32,436 bases of DNA, from contig JAUJNV010000007.1 in the NCBI GenBank assembly GCA_030447945.1, positions 1-32,436 on the forward strand. The letters are read 5' to 3'. A program made the position numbers and the translations under genes. Shown here piece after piece: positions 8,643 to 16,701 of this stretch. Position 1 is the first letter of the stretch, and each line of letters starts with the position of its first letter. The notes beneath the pieces are model-generated. The model saw nothing but the letters and a program-made list of their open reading frames with translations, had not been told where the DNA came from and ran no database searches. This DNA comes from Fimbriimonas sp. GTDB lineage: Bacteria; Armatimonadota; Fimbriimonadia; Fimbriimonadales; Fimbriimonadaceae.

Positions 8643-9556
8643 AAGAAAAGAGTAGCGAGAAAAAGCTTAAGTCCGGATGCGTATCCCTCACGGCCGTCTT
8701 CGTCGTGGGGCTCATCCTGTACTACTGGATGGTGGAGTGGATCCCCGCCGGGCACGTGGGGTTGATCTACAACGCCTCGGGTGGGCTCGATCAGAGGGTC
8801 TACAAGCCCCAGCGCCTGTTCCTGTGGCCCTGGCAGACGCTGTACGTCTACCCGACGACGCTCCAGGCCGCGATCTACTCGGGCGACGCCACCTACGGCG
8901 ACAAGCGAGCGGGGGAGGCGATTCTCGTCACGACGGGCGGAGGAGCCCAGACGCTCTACGACCTCGTCCTGTACTACCGGATCAAGCCGGAGGACGTGCC
9001 CCTCATCATCAAGGAGTTCGGTCCAATCGACCTTGCGCAGGTGCAGAGCCAGCACATCCGGCGCTTCGCCAAAGAGGCCGCGTCGGCGATCGGCAACCGC
9101 TACGACGTCTTCGAGCTGATGGGCGGCCAGCGGAACGCCGCCTCCGAGGAGGTCAAGAGCCGGCTCGTCGGCGCGCTCTCCAAGCGGGGCATCACCATCG
9201 AGCACGTCTTTCTGCTCTCGCCCCAGCCGCAGGGCGAGAACGTGAAGGCGAAGATCCTGGCGAGCGTGAACAGCAAAACCGCCCTCACCACCTCGATGCT
9301 CCGGAACAAGCTCGCGGAGTACGAGGCCCGGATCGCCGTCGTCAACGGCCGCGCCGAGGCGAGGTCCCGCTCCATCGTCGCCGCGCAGTCGAGCGCGAAG
9401 TCGATCGAGATGCAAAGACTCGAGCTGGCCGAAGCGGCCGTCGACGCCTGGAACGGCGTGTTCTCCCCCATCCAGCCGAACGGCAAGCAGACCGTGATCG
9501 TGAACGGATCCGACCTCTCTACGCTCCGCGCCGCCACGGAGGAGGAGAATCGATGA
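8639..9556 (+). CDS. SPFH/Band 7 (prohibitin-like) membrane protein
   Basis: The TTG at 8639 is preferred: GAGGA lies 5 bases upstream, and it overlaps the previous stop as TTGA. The longer upstream frame is out-of-phase coding sequence of the previous gene. The product has about 305 residues: a Lys-rich N-terminus, a membrane segment near residues 13-32 (VSLTAVFVVGLILYYWMVEW), then the SPFH domain. The domain opens IPAGHVGLIYNASGGLD and includes LYDLVLYYRIKPEDVPLIIKEFG and ALSKRGITIEHVFLLSP. A C-terminal helical region (about 215-285) would drive oligomerisation. SPFH proteins form ring- or cage-like membrane scaffolds. The final bases overlap the next gene (ATGA). Confidence 0.85.
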   Translation: MKEKSSEKKLKSGCVSLTAVFVVGLILYYWMVEWIPAGHVGLIYNASGGLDQRVYKPQRLFLWPWQTLYVYPTTLQAAIYSGDATYGDKRAGEAILVTTGGGAQTLYDLVLYYRIKPEDVPLIIKEFGPIDLAQVQSQHIRRFAKEAASAIGNRYDVFELMGGQRNAASEEVKSRLVGALSKRGITIEHVFLLSPQPQGENVKAKILASVNSKTALTTSMLRNKLAEYEARIAVVNGRAEARSRSIVAAQSSAKSIEMQRLELAEAAVDAWNGVFSPIQPNGKQTVIVNGSDLSTLRAATEEENR

Positions 9557-10379
9557 ACCTTAGAGCCGCCTTTCCCCTTCTCGTCGTCCTGTCCCTCGCC
9601 GGGTGCATGACGAGGATCCCTCCGAGCAGCGTTGGAATCAAGTTCAACGCCGCGAACGGGATCTCCGAGAAGCTCCTCAAGCCGGAGCTGGTGACGCGCG
9701 GGATCAACGAGCGCATCATCATTTTTCCCACCGCGATCCGTAACGCCTCGTTCGCCAAGGGCGTGGAGGGGGAATCGCCGCTCGAAGCCACGACGAACGA
9801 GGGCGCGAAGCTGTCGGTCGACCTCACGGTGGCTTGGCACGTCGAGCCGGCGAACGTGCTGGCCGCTTTCGAAGCGTTCGGCACGGAGAACCTCGACGAG
9901 GTCGCGCGGGTGTTCGTCCGCACCTCGGCGATGCACGGCCTGGACACCGTGGCCGGGACGCGGTCGATCTTCACCCTCACCAGCAAGGAGCGGGGCACGA
10001 TCGGCGCGGGCGTAAAGGCGGTGATCGCGCCGATCCTGGAGCCGTACGGGATCACGATCGACGACGTCGCGCTTGGGGAAACTTACCCCTCCGAGGACAT
10101 CCAGGCGAGGATCAACGAGGGCGTCGCGATGACCACGGAGATCGACACCAAGAAGAGCGAGCTGCAAAAGGCGATCATCGACGCGAAGACCGTCGAGACC
10201 AACGCGCGCAAGCAGGCCGAGTTCACCGCCTCTTCGCCTCCCAAAGCGGCCAAGAGGTCATCGCCGTAAAGAAACTGGAGATCCTGCGCAAGGCGATCGA
10301 GAAATGGAGAGCCGCGGGCGGCAAGTCCCCCATGGTCGGCAGCGGCACCATCCCCTTCACGGACATCAAGGTTCGGTAG
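9553..10379 (+). CDS. SPFH-domain lipoprotein (one frameshift near the C-terminus)
   Basis: ATG 9553 overlaps the stop of the preceding gene (ATGA) and has a strong GGAGGAG site at 9541-9547. The N-terminus LRAAFPLLVVLSLAGCMT ends in the lipobox LAGC, so the mature protein is lipid-anchored, unlike its transmembrane neighbour. The SPFH domain follows: SSVGIKFNAANGISEKLL, KLSVDLTVAWHVEPANVLAAFEAFG, VIAPILEPYGITIDDVALGE. Similarity to the upstream protein shows they are paralogues. The frame breaks at 10230-10232 after QAEFTA (one base missing) and continues FASQSGQEVIAVKKLEILRK to the TAG at 10377-10379, giving about 275 residues. The pair probably forms a hetero-oligomeric scaffold. Confidence 0.8.
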
Positions 10380-10419
10380 CCGCTGGGAACAAGGGTTGCT
10401 CCGCACCGGCACTTCGCGG

Positions 10420-10453
10420 CCCGTGGCACCGGCAGGAGTGCCGGTGCCACGGG
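10420..10453. terminator. 15-bp perfect hairpin between convergent genes
   Basis: Arms 10420-10434 (CCCGTGGCACCGGCA) and 10439-10453 are exact complements around the four-base loop GGAG. It lies 41 bases after the stop of the SPFH lipoprotein gene and near the probable end of the minus-strand protease gene, as expected for a bidirectional terminator. No T tract is present on either side. Direct repeats of ACGGGG..CAGGT follow immediately. Confidence 0.55.
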
Positions 10454-10473
10454 GGCAGGTGCTACGGGGCAGG

Positions 10474-12177
10474 TCATGGCGATCATTTTGAGGATCGTCT
10501 CCATGACCGGGTCTTGCCCGGCGAAGTAAGCCTTCGCCGTGAGCTGGACCGGAACGTCCGGGACGATCGAGGTGCGCTTGTCCCACGGGTGGCTGTACTG
10601 CCACCACACGGAGGTAAGCCAGCCGTGGATGCCGCTGTAAGGCAGCGTCACCTGCGACTCGTCGCCGTCCTGATTGCCGAATCCGCTGCTCGGCTCTCCC
10701 ACGAAGACCGGATCGGCCAGCCGCTCGAGGTCCGTGATCAGGTTGCCCGTTGCCGAGTAGACGCCGCGCCCGATGATCACGTACAGGCGGTTGCCTTCCT
10801 TCGCCGAGTGCGCGACCAAGGTGCGGAGGATCGGCGGCGTTGCCCGTGTTGCCGCCGTTGTTGTGGCGGACGTCGAGGATGATGTTCTTGGTCGCCGTTT
10901 CATCCAGATACTTCCGCAGCTTCATGCCGAACTGCGGCATCGTCTCGTCGGGATCGGGTGAGATTTGGTTGAGCTGGACGTAGAGCGTGCCTGCCTGAGG
11001 GAGCGCCTCGAACCAGTGCCCTCGGAACGTTCTTCACGAAGAGGGGCGGCGTGACGCCCGCCGGCGGCACGAGCTTGCGCGGCTGGGCGCCCGGGACCGT
11101 CGGCAGCGTCCGCTCGACGGTCTGCCCATTTGGGGTGCGTAGCGTAAGCCGAACCTCCTCGCGCCCGGGCTTCACCACTCCCAATCCGCGCAGGACCTGT
11201 AGCACGCCCAGATCGCCGATGCCCCACATGATCTTCATGGGGTTCTCCACCGACTTGTGCTGCTCGACTCGCCTCAAGACCTCCTCCGGCGTCGCGTCCT
11301 CGATCTTCAAGACTCCAGCGCCGATGAGGTCCTTGCTTGTCGTCGCCGCCGACGAGAAAGATGCCCTCGGGAAACGCATAGAACTGAACCGGAAGCGTCC
11401 GCAGCGGGCTCCGCTTGGTGTTTTCGAGCAGGGCGACCGTGAGATGGCCCTGGTTGAGCGAGCGAGCATGTGGCCCATCCGCACGAAGATTTGGTCGTCC
11501 GTCAGCTTCGGCACGTCACGCCAGTTGCTCCTGCCGCTTCAGGAAGATCTCCGGGAGCGGGCGGTCTCTTTAGCCGGTGGTTCACCCGCCGCAGCTCGGC
11601 ACCGAGGTAGTCGATGTCCGTGCGCCACCTCTTCGGTGCGCGACATCTTCGACGTAGTCGACCCGCCCGACCAGCTTCTGGAAGCGGGGCTCGGGCTTCA
11701 GGGCGATGAACGCCGGGTCGTCGTAGATGCCCGGCCGGTTCACGTGGCCCCTGGAAGATCGCCTTCTCCAGCGAGCGGTAGGCCCTTCCTTGTCCCCCGC
11801 CGCCAGGTAGGCGCGGGCCAGCCAATGGTAGATGACGTGGGGCTGCCCGATGCTCTTCAGCCGGAGCGCGTTGTCGTAGGCGGCGATCGCCTGCTTGCTG
11901 GCCGGACTGGCGCAGGGCCAGGCCGAAGTAGAGCCAGACGAGGCCGTCTTCGATAGGCGGCGAGAGCGCTCGAGCTTGGGCGCCGCCTCCGCGAACTTGC
12001 CCTCGTCGTACAGCCGAATGCCCCCTCCCTGACGAGGTCCGTAGTAGCCGATAGGATCGGCTGGGCTTTTTGAGGCGGGGGCGAGATGAACGACCGGCCA
12101 GCGTCCACGGCAGTGGCGGCGGCGATGGCGGCGAGTACGAAGAGGCAGAGGTGTTTCGGACGGAGAGCGACTTTCAT
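10474..12177 (-). pseudogene. TPR plus S41-type (tail-specific) peptidase gene broken by about 12 indels
   Basis: Start ATG 12177 gives a signal-like N-terminus, KVALRPKHLCLFVLAAIAAA. Joining frames recovers TPR-like helices (LYDEGKFAEAAPKLERS, LVWLYFGLALRQSG, HVIYHWLARAYLAAGDKE), then a linker (VPKLTDDQIFVRMGHMLA, LTVALLENTKRSPLRTLPVQ). Next comes a small domain (ENPMKIMWGIGDLGVLQVLR, EVRLTLRTPNGQTVERTLP), possibly PDZ-like. Last is the S41 core: KNIILDVRHNNGGNTGN, LYVIIGRGVYSATGNLITDL (the Ser of YSATGN is the expected nucleophile) and PVFVGEPSSGFGNQ. Breaks fall near 12027, 11955, 11895, 11795, 11750, 11640, 11575, 11540, 11455, 11340, 11025 and 10855. All segments stay coding with almost no base-substitution stops. 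The exact 3' end is unclear: the last frame runs open into the SPFH gene, and a one-base shift would end it at the TGA 10476-10474. Confidence 0.65.
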
Positions 12178-12461
12178 AGGAGACCCGGGCGAGCTTGTGC
12201 ACATCATGGATACTTCCGGGGCAGAAGTGGAAGTGCCTGTCGCCGAGTAAAAAGGAGAGACCAGCCTTCCCCGCGGGGGCGCGACATCCTGTCGCGGCCG
12301 GCGCGCAGTCGCGCCGTCCACAGGCCAAAACCATTGGCAAGCCCAAGGCATCGGCTCGCCCGATGCACGACAGGACGTCGCATCTACGAGTATGGGAACA
12401 TAGCGGTCGGCCCTGGCGAGAAGCAGGAAGACGCCAGCCTTTCACCTACTTGATTTGTTTC
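12178..12461. other. Intergenic region with GC-rich nested hairpins
   Basis: No gene is supported. Two adjacent hairpins are present: CGCGACA/TGTCGCG (12280-12296, loop TCC) and CGGCGCG/CGCGCCG (12299-12316, loop CAGT). A longer-range inverted repeat pairs GCGACATCCTGTCG (12281-12294) with 12368-12381 at 13 of 14 bases. The block could be a palindromic intergenic element or a leader structure for the divergent protease or kinase genes. Confidence 0.4.
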
Positions 12462-12519
12462 GTTGGGTGTTGAGGGGAGAAGGGTCCGGTCTTAACACTC
12501 AACCCTCACCCATCAACCG
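12462..12519. repeat. Degenerate heptamer repeats, partly inverted
   Basis: GTTGGGT GTTGAGG at 12462-12475, then TCAACCC TCACCCA TCAACCG at 12499-12519. Both blocks have a 7-base period, and the second is roughly the complement of the first. They lie 31 bases upstream of the histidine-kinase start. Confidence 0.55.
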
Positions 12520-12549
12520 TCCGCCCCCGTCCGGAGGGTAGCGTGCATC

Positions 12550-14493
12550 ATGGGACTAGGGAGCGGTAGGACGAGCCTCCTCAGATTCGTTATGTCGATC
12601 AAGGGGAGAGTCACCGAGGACGAAGCGCGTTCGCGGGCCGTGCTGCACAGCCTGCAGGAAGGCGTGATCACGGCCGACGCCTCCGGGTTCCTGATGGACT
12701 GGAACCCCGCGGCCCTTCGAATGCACGGCTACGCCGACATTGAGGAAGCGCGGCGGCGCTTGCCCGATTTCGTCGACACCTTCGAGCTGTTCAGCCTGGA
12801 CGGAGAGCCGATACCCCTGGTCGACTGGCCGATGGCGAGGGTGCTGCGCGGCGACACCTTCTCCGCGTGGGAGCTGCGGGTTCGCCGGCGGGACACCGGG
12901 GTGGAGAAGGTGCTCAGTTATAGCGGCACGCCCGTGATGGAGAATGGCGAGCTCCACCTCGCGGTGATGACCCTTCAGGACGTCACCGAGCGCAAAGACG
13001 CCGAGGCGGCGCTGCGCCGCAGCGAAACGGATCTCCGGGACTTCGTCGAGCACGCGACGGTCGGCCTTCACTGGGTGGGGCCGGACGGCACCATCCTGTG
13101 GGCGAACCAGACCGAGCTGGACATGCTCGGATACACGCGGGACGAGTACATCGGGCGGCACATCGCCGAGTTCCACGCCGACCCGCCCGTGATCGAGGAC
13201 ATCCTCGGCACGCTCACCGATGGAGGAGGCCTGGACAACCGCGAGGCGCGGCTCCGGTGCAAGGACGGCTCCGTCCGCCACGTGCTGATCAACTCGAACG
13301 TGCGGTTCGACGGCAAGCGGTTTGTCCACACGCGCTGCTTCACCCGCGACGTCACGGAAAAGAAGCGGGCCGAGATAGCCCTTCGAGAGAGTGCGGACCG
13401 GTTCTCGGCTCTCGCGGACAACATCGACCAGCTCGCGTGGATGGCCCACGCCGACGGAGCGATCTACTGGTACAACCGCCGGTGGTACGAGTACACGGGG
13501 GCTGCGCCGGCGGATATGGAGGGGTGGGGCTGGCAGTCCGTGCACGACGCCGATGTCTTGCCCGCGGTGCTCGCCCGATGGCGAGAGTCTATCGCGACCG
13601 GGCAGCCGTTCGACATGGAGTTCCCGCTCAAGGGGGCTGACGGCGTCTTCCGCCCATTCCTCACCCGGATCCATCCGGTGAAGGACGCCCACGGAGCGGT
13701 CGTCGGCTGGTTTGGCTCGAACACCGATATCTCCGAGCAAAAGCGCGTCCAGGCCGAGCTCGAGGCGATCAAGCAGAACCTCGAGCTCCTCGTTCGGGAG
13801 CGGACCGAGGGGCTGATGCGGGCGAATGAGCAGCTTCAAGGGTTCACGTATTCCGTGGCCCACGACTTCAGGCAGCAGATCCGCAGCGTGAGCGTCAACG
13901 CGTCCGCAGTGCTGCTCGACGCAGGGGGCGACCTTGACGCCGAGAGCGCGGGCCACCTGCGGCGGATCGTCTCATCGGCCCGGCAGATGGGCGAGCTGTC
14001 GGACGACCTGCTGGAGTACGCCCGGATCGGGAAAGAGAACCTGCGAGTCGTCGACGTCGATCTGTCGGCTCTCGCCCGTGAAGTCGTCGAGGGGATCCGC
14101 GGAAAATCCGGCGACTCGCCTCGGACCGATTTCCGCATAGCGCCCGGGTTACGCGCCCTGGGCGACCCCGCCCTGCTTCGCCTAGTGCTCGACAACCTCA
14201 TCGACAACGCCTGCAAATACTCGCAAAGGGCCGAGCTCCCGGTCGTCGAAGTGGGGAGCGACTCGGAGGGCTACTTCGTCCGGGACAACGGTGCCGGATT
14301 CAACATGGCCTTCGTCCACAAGCTGTTCCAGCCGTTCGAGCGCCTTCACGGCGCCGAAGACAACGAGGGCACCGGCATCGGCCTCGCCAACGTCAAGCGC
14401 ATCGTGGAGCGCCACGGCGGAAGTGTATGGGCCGAGAGCGCGCCGGGCCAGGGCGCGACCTTCCACTTCACGCTGGGCGCTGTTGGCCGTTGA
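12550..14493 (+). CDS. PAS-domain sensor histidine kinase (orphan)
   Basis: An intact 647-residue cytoplasmic kinase without membrane segments. Three PAS domains are seen at about 27-150, 156-276 and 283-400, each ending in the PAC-type sequence (LQDVTERKDAE, FTRDVTEKKRAE, NTDISEQKRVQ). A coiled linker leads to the dimerisation domain VAHDFRQQIRSVSVNAS with phospho-acceptor His438. The ATPase domain has the N box NLIDNACKYS (Asn553), the G1 box DNGAGF (from 579) and the G2 box GTGIGLANVKRIVERHGG. A DFRQQIRS H box resembles bacteriophytochrome-type and PAS-type kinases. ATG 12550 has GGAGGG 11 bases upstream; ATG 12592 is a less supported alternative. No response regulator is adjacent. The signal sensed is unknown. 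Confidence 0.9.
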   Translation: MGLGSGRTSLLRFVMSIKGRVTEDEARSRAVLHSLQEGVITADASGFLMDWNPAALRMHGYADIEEARRRLPDFVDTFELFSLDGEPIPLVDWPMARVLRGDTFSAWELRVRRRDTGVEKVLSYSGTPVMENGELHLAVMTLQDVTERKDAEAALRRSETDLRDFVEHATVGLHWVGPDGTILWANQTELDMLGYTRDEYIGRHIAEFHADPPVIEDILGTLTDGGGLDNREARLRCKDGSVRHVLINSNVRFDGKRFVHTRCFTRDVTEKKRAEIALRESADRFSALADNIDQLAWMAHADGAIYWYNRRWYEYTGAAPADMEGWGWQSVHDADVLPAVLARWRESIATGQPFDMEFPLKGADGVFRPFLTRIHPVKDAHGAVVGWFGSNTDISEQKRVQAELEAIKQNLELLVRERTEGLMRANEQLQGFTYSVAHDFRQQIRSVSVNASAVLLDAGGDLDAESAGHLRRIVSSARQMGELSDDLLEYARIGKENLRVVDVDLSALAREVVEGIRGKSGDSPRTDFRIAPGLRALGDPALLRLVLDNLIDNACKYSQRAELPVVEVGSDSEGYFVRDNGAGFNMAFVHKLFQPFERLHGAEDNEGTGIGLANVKRIVERHGGSVWAESAPGQGATFHFTLGAVGR

Positions 14494-14537
14494 TCGTTGG
14501 TCGTTGGTCGTTGGTCGTTGGTCGTTGGTCGATTAGG
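14482..14537. repeat. Heptanucleotide tandem repeat (GTTGGTC)n spanning a stop codon
   Basis: Five exact GTTGGTC copies (14496-14530), preceded by variants GTTGGCC (14482) and GTTGATC (14489) and followed by GATTAGG (14531-14537). The TGA stop of the kinase lies in the second unit. The TAA stop of the fragment on the minus strand (14535-14533) lies in the last unit. The repeat therefore fills the gap between two convergent ends and has entered the coding 3' end of the kinase. Confidence 0.85.
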
Positions 14538-14865
14538 GCAGCGGCACCTTGGTTCGTCCCGCGACCGGCGTGATTGTGAACGGGCTTCGCCCGCAGGGCG
14601 TGGTGCCGTCGCGCAGGGCGACGATTACACGCCCTCCGGGCGTAGCCCTTCGAAGAAGACGTCGATGGGGCCCTGCGCCTCCAAAGTGCCTGGGCCGTGC
14701 GGAGGCGGGGGGCGGCGGGGGCGGCCCGGCTCCTCGGGGCGCCGGTCGGCGGCCGCCCGAGGTCGTTGCACGGAACGTGCGAGCCCTGGCGAGCGAGGAG
14801 GACCGGGTGGAGACACGCCTTTCTTGCGGTTTCTGCCGCAATAATACGAAACCAGCGGTTTTCAT
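14533..14865 (-). pseudogene. C-terminal remnant of an unidentified protein
   Basis: On the minus strand the last 32 codons read VIVALRDGTTPCGRSPFTI followed by TPVAGRTKVPLP and a TAA stop. This looks like a genuine C-terminus. Just upstream in another frame is EAQGPIDVFFEGLRPEG, which joins to it if one base is changed near 14640. Further upstream the sequence is very Pro/Arg-rich in every frame and no start or domain is recognised. It may be the 3' end of a secreted beta-rich protein whose 5' part is lost or scrambled. Family unknown. Confidence 0.35.
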
Positions 14866-14966
14866 CGCGTTAAGCAGCGCCCGGGCGTACAGAAAAAACT
14901 ATATTGAAGTCGCGAAACTGGCAGACATGTCAGTTAGCCGTCAATGATTTCGCACAGGAGCGTTTC

Positions 14967-16313
14967 ATGAAGCACCCCATTAAACTGTTTGTATTAGCCT
15001 TTGCCGCCGCCTTCTCCACCGCGACCTTCGCGCAGCCCCAACTCCCCTTTGGCGTCCAGCCGCGCTACGTCCCGAACGAGGTTTTGATCAAGTTCGAGGA
15101 TCACGCGACCACCGGCGAGCGGAAGATCGCCTACCGTGTCATCGGCGTGACCGTGCGGGAGCACATCTTCACCGACGCGATGCGCGGCGTCACCCGCACC
15201 GGTATCGTCCGGGCCGAGATCCAGAAGTCGGTCCCTGAGGCCCTCGCCCAACTGAACCGCACCCCCGGCGTGGAGTACGCGGAGCCGAACTGGATTTACC
15301 GACACACCGCAACATCGACCGATCCGTACTTCACCGACGGCCGGCTCTGGGGCATGTACGGCGCGACGACGACGCCCGCGAACCAGTACGGGAGCCACGC
15401 GGCCGTGGCGTGGGCCGCGGACCACACGGGCAGCAAGGACGTCTATGTCGGAGTCATCGACGAGGGTATCCAGTACACCCATCCGGACCTCGATGCGAAC
15501 TGCTGGACAAACCCCTTCGACCCTGCGGACGGCGTGGACAACGACGGCAACGGCTACGTCGACGACATCCGGGGCTGGGACTTCGACGGCAACAACAACA
15601 CGATCTACGACGGCGGCAAGCGCGGCTCGCTCGACGACCACGGCACCCATGTGGCCGGCACCATCGGCGCCAAGGCCAACACGGCCGGCGTGGCCGGAGT
15701 CAGCTGGAACGTCACCCTCATCTCCGGCAAGTTCCTCGGCCGGCGCGGCGGCAGCCTGGCCAACGCCGTGAAGGCCGTCGACTACTTCACCGACCTGAAG
15801 ACCCGCCACGGGCTGAACATCGTCGCCACCAACAACTCCTGGGGCGGCGGCGGCTACTCGCAGGGTCTGCGGGACGCCATCGAGCGCGCCAACGCGCAGG
15901 GCATCCTCTTCATCGCGGCGGCGGGCAACGGCGGCAGCGACGGGGTCGGGGACAACAACGACGCCATCGCCAGCTACCCGTCCAACTACACCAACGACAA
16001 CGTGATCGCCGTGGCCGCGATCACCAGCAGTGGGACGAAATCGTCGTTCTCCAACTACGGCGCGACGACGGTGGATCTGGGCGCCCCGGGCTCGGGCGTC
16101 TACTCGACAACGGCGTTCAACACCTACTCCTCGTACAGCGGAACGTCCATGGCGACGCCCCACGTCACCGGCGCCGCCCTGCTCTACGCCTCCACCTACC
16201 CTGGCTCTAGCGCGTCGACGATCAAGACCGCGATCCTCAGCAGCGCGACGCCCACGGCTGACCTCGTGGGCAAGTGCGTTACCGGTGGCCGGCTGAACGT
16301 TTCCGGCTTCTAA
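14967..16313 (+). CDS. Secreted subtilisin-like serine protease (peptidase S8)
   Basis: An intact 448-residue preproprotein. ATG 14967 has AGGAG 7 bases upstream and a TATATT box at 14900-14905. The signal peptide is KHPIKLFVLAFAAAFSTATFA. An inhibitor-like propeptide follows (VPNEVLIKFEDHAT to LNRTPGVEYAEPNW, about 34-112). The catalytic domain has Asp165 in VIDEG, His225 in DDHGTHVAGT, the oxyanion Asn290 in NNSWGG and Ser394 in SGTSMATPHVTG. A DGVDNDGNGYVDD segment after the Asp motif is a likely calcium-binding insert often seen in environmental subtilases. No C-terminal anchor or sorting domain is present, so the enzyme is probably released. It is monocistronic, with its own intrinsic terminator. 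The longer frame beginning at TTG 14904 is rejected because the signal peptide begins at 14967. Confidence 0.94.
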   Translation: MKHPIKLFVLAFAAAFSTATFAQPQLPFGVQPRYVPNEVLIKFEDHATTGERKIAYRVIGVTVREHIFTDAMRGVTRTGIVRAEIQKSVPEALAQLNRTPGVEYAEPNWIYRHTATSTDPYFTDGRLWGMYGATTTPANQYGSHAAVAWAADHTGSKDVYVGVIDEGIQYTHPDLDANCWTNPFDPADGVDNDGNGYVDDIRGWDFDGNNNTIYDGGKRGSLDDHGTHVAGTIGAKANTAGVAGVSWNVTLISGKFLGRRGGSLANAVKAVDYFTDLKTRHGLNIVATNNSWGGGGYSQGLRDAIERANAQGILFIAAAGNGGSDGVGDNNDAIASYPSNYTNDNVIAVAAITSSGTKSSFSNYGATTVDLGAPGSGVYSTTAFNTYSSYSGTSMATPHVTGAALLYASTYPGSSASTIKTAILSSATPTADLVGKCVTGGRLNVSGF

Positions 16314-16329
16314 AGCCGGCTGTCCTTCG

Positions 16330-16375
16330 GGCCCCCACGCGGTTAGCCGCATGGGGGCCTTTGCTTTGCCTTTTG
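16330..16375 (+). terminator. Rho-independent terminator of the protease gene
   Basis: Thirteen-position stem GGCCCCCACGCGG (16330-16342) paired with 16347-16359 with one C-A mismatch, loop TTAG, then the T-rich TTTGCTTTGCCTTTT. It begins 16 bases after the protease stop. Confidence 0.85.
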
Positions 16376-16675
16376 TGAACCTCGTGGGCTCTCGGGCTTC
16401 CTCCCCGGAGGATAGGCATGCCGCGCGGGACAGTCCCCTGTGCGGTACACGATTTATCAAAGCACGGCGCCGTCCGCGGATCCTTGGGCGCGCCGCCGGC
16501 AGATCAGGTCGTGCCCGGGCCGTGTACTGCCGTGGTGACGTGAGATGGCACCACGCCCGGCGGGTTCGAAGCGGCTCCCGGCAGAGCTCCCGCACCCCAC
16601 GGGAGTTTCACGGCAAGAGGGCTCTACTGGATCATCCGCAAACCGAGAAGTGGAGGCCGATATCGCTATTCTCTG
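16376..16675. other. Intergenic region upstream of the PadR gene
   Basis: About 300 bases. The PadR reading frame is open through it from 16351, but that extension has no domain similarity and starts inside the protease terminator. Nothing beyond the PadR promoter and operator is supported. Confidence 0.5.
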
Positions 16676-16698
16676 TGTACATCGTGATAAGATGTACA
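16676..16698. promoter_or_regulatory. Putative PadR operator overlapping an extended -10 promoter
   Basis: Perfect inverted repeat TGTACATC (16676-16683) and GATGTACA (16691-16698) around 7 bases. PadR-family operators typically have ATGT...ACAT half-sites, and both arms contain them. The extended -10 TGATAAGAT (16685-16693) sits inside the repeat, so a bound repressor would block RNA polymerase. The ATG at 16702 is 8 bases after the -10 box, so the transcript is probably leaderless. Autorepression is inferred. Confidence 0.7.
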
Positions 16699-16701
16699 TC
16701 A

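Noticed and set aside
12202..12473. Short plus-strand frames upstream of the kinase
   Set aside because: They cross hairpins and repeats, lack ribosome-binding sites and resemble no known protein.
14482..14537. Possible CRISPR array
   Set aside because: Units are 7 bases and directly adjacent without spacers.
14994..16595. A 533-codon open frame antisense to the protease gene
   Set aside because: It mirrors the codon structure of the subtilisin gene in GC-rich DNA, is rich in Val/Arg/Gly and has no domain. The plus strand holds the complete catalytic triad.
16545..16600. GGTTCGAA sequence suggesting a tRNA T-loop
   Set aside because: No matching acceptor or anticodon stem can be drawn around it.
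16351..16701. N-terminal extension of the PadR gene
   Set aside because: It starts inside the protease terminator and precedes the promoter and operator; PadR homology starts at 16702.
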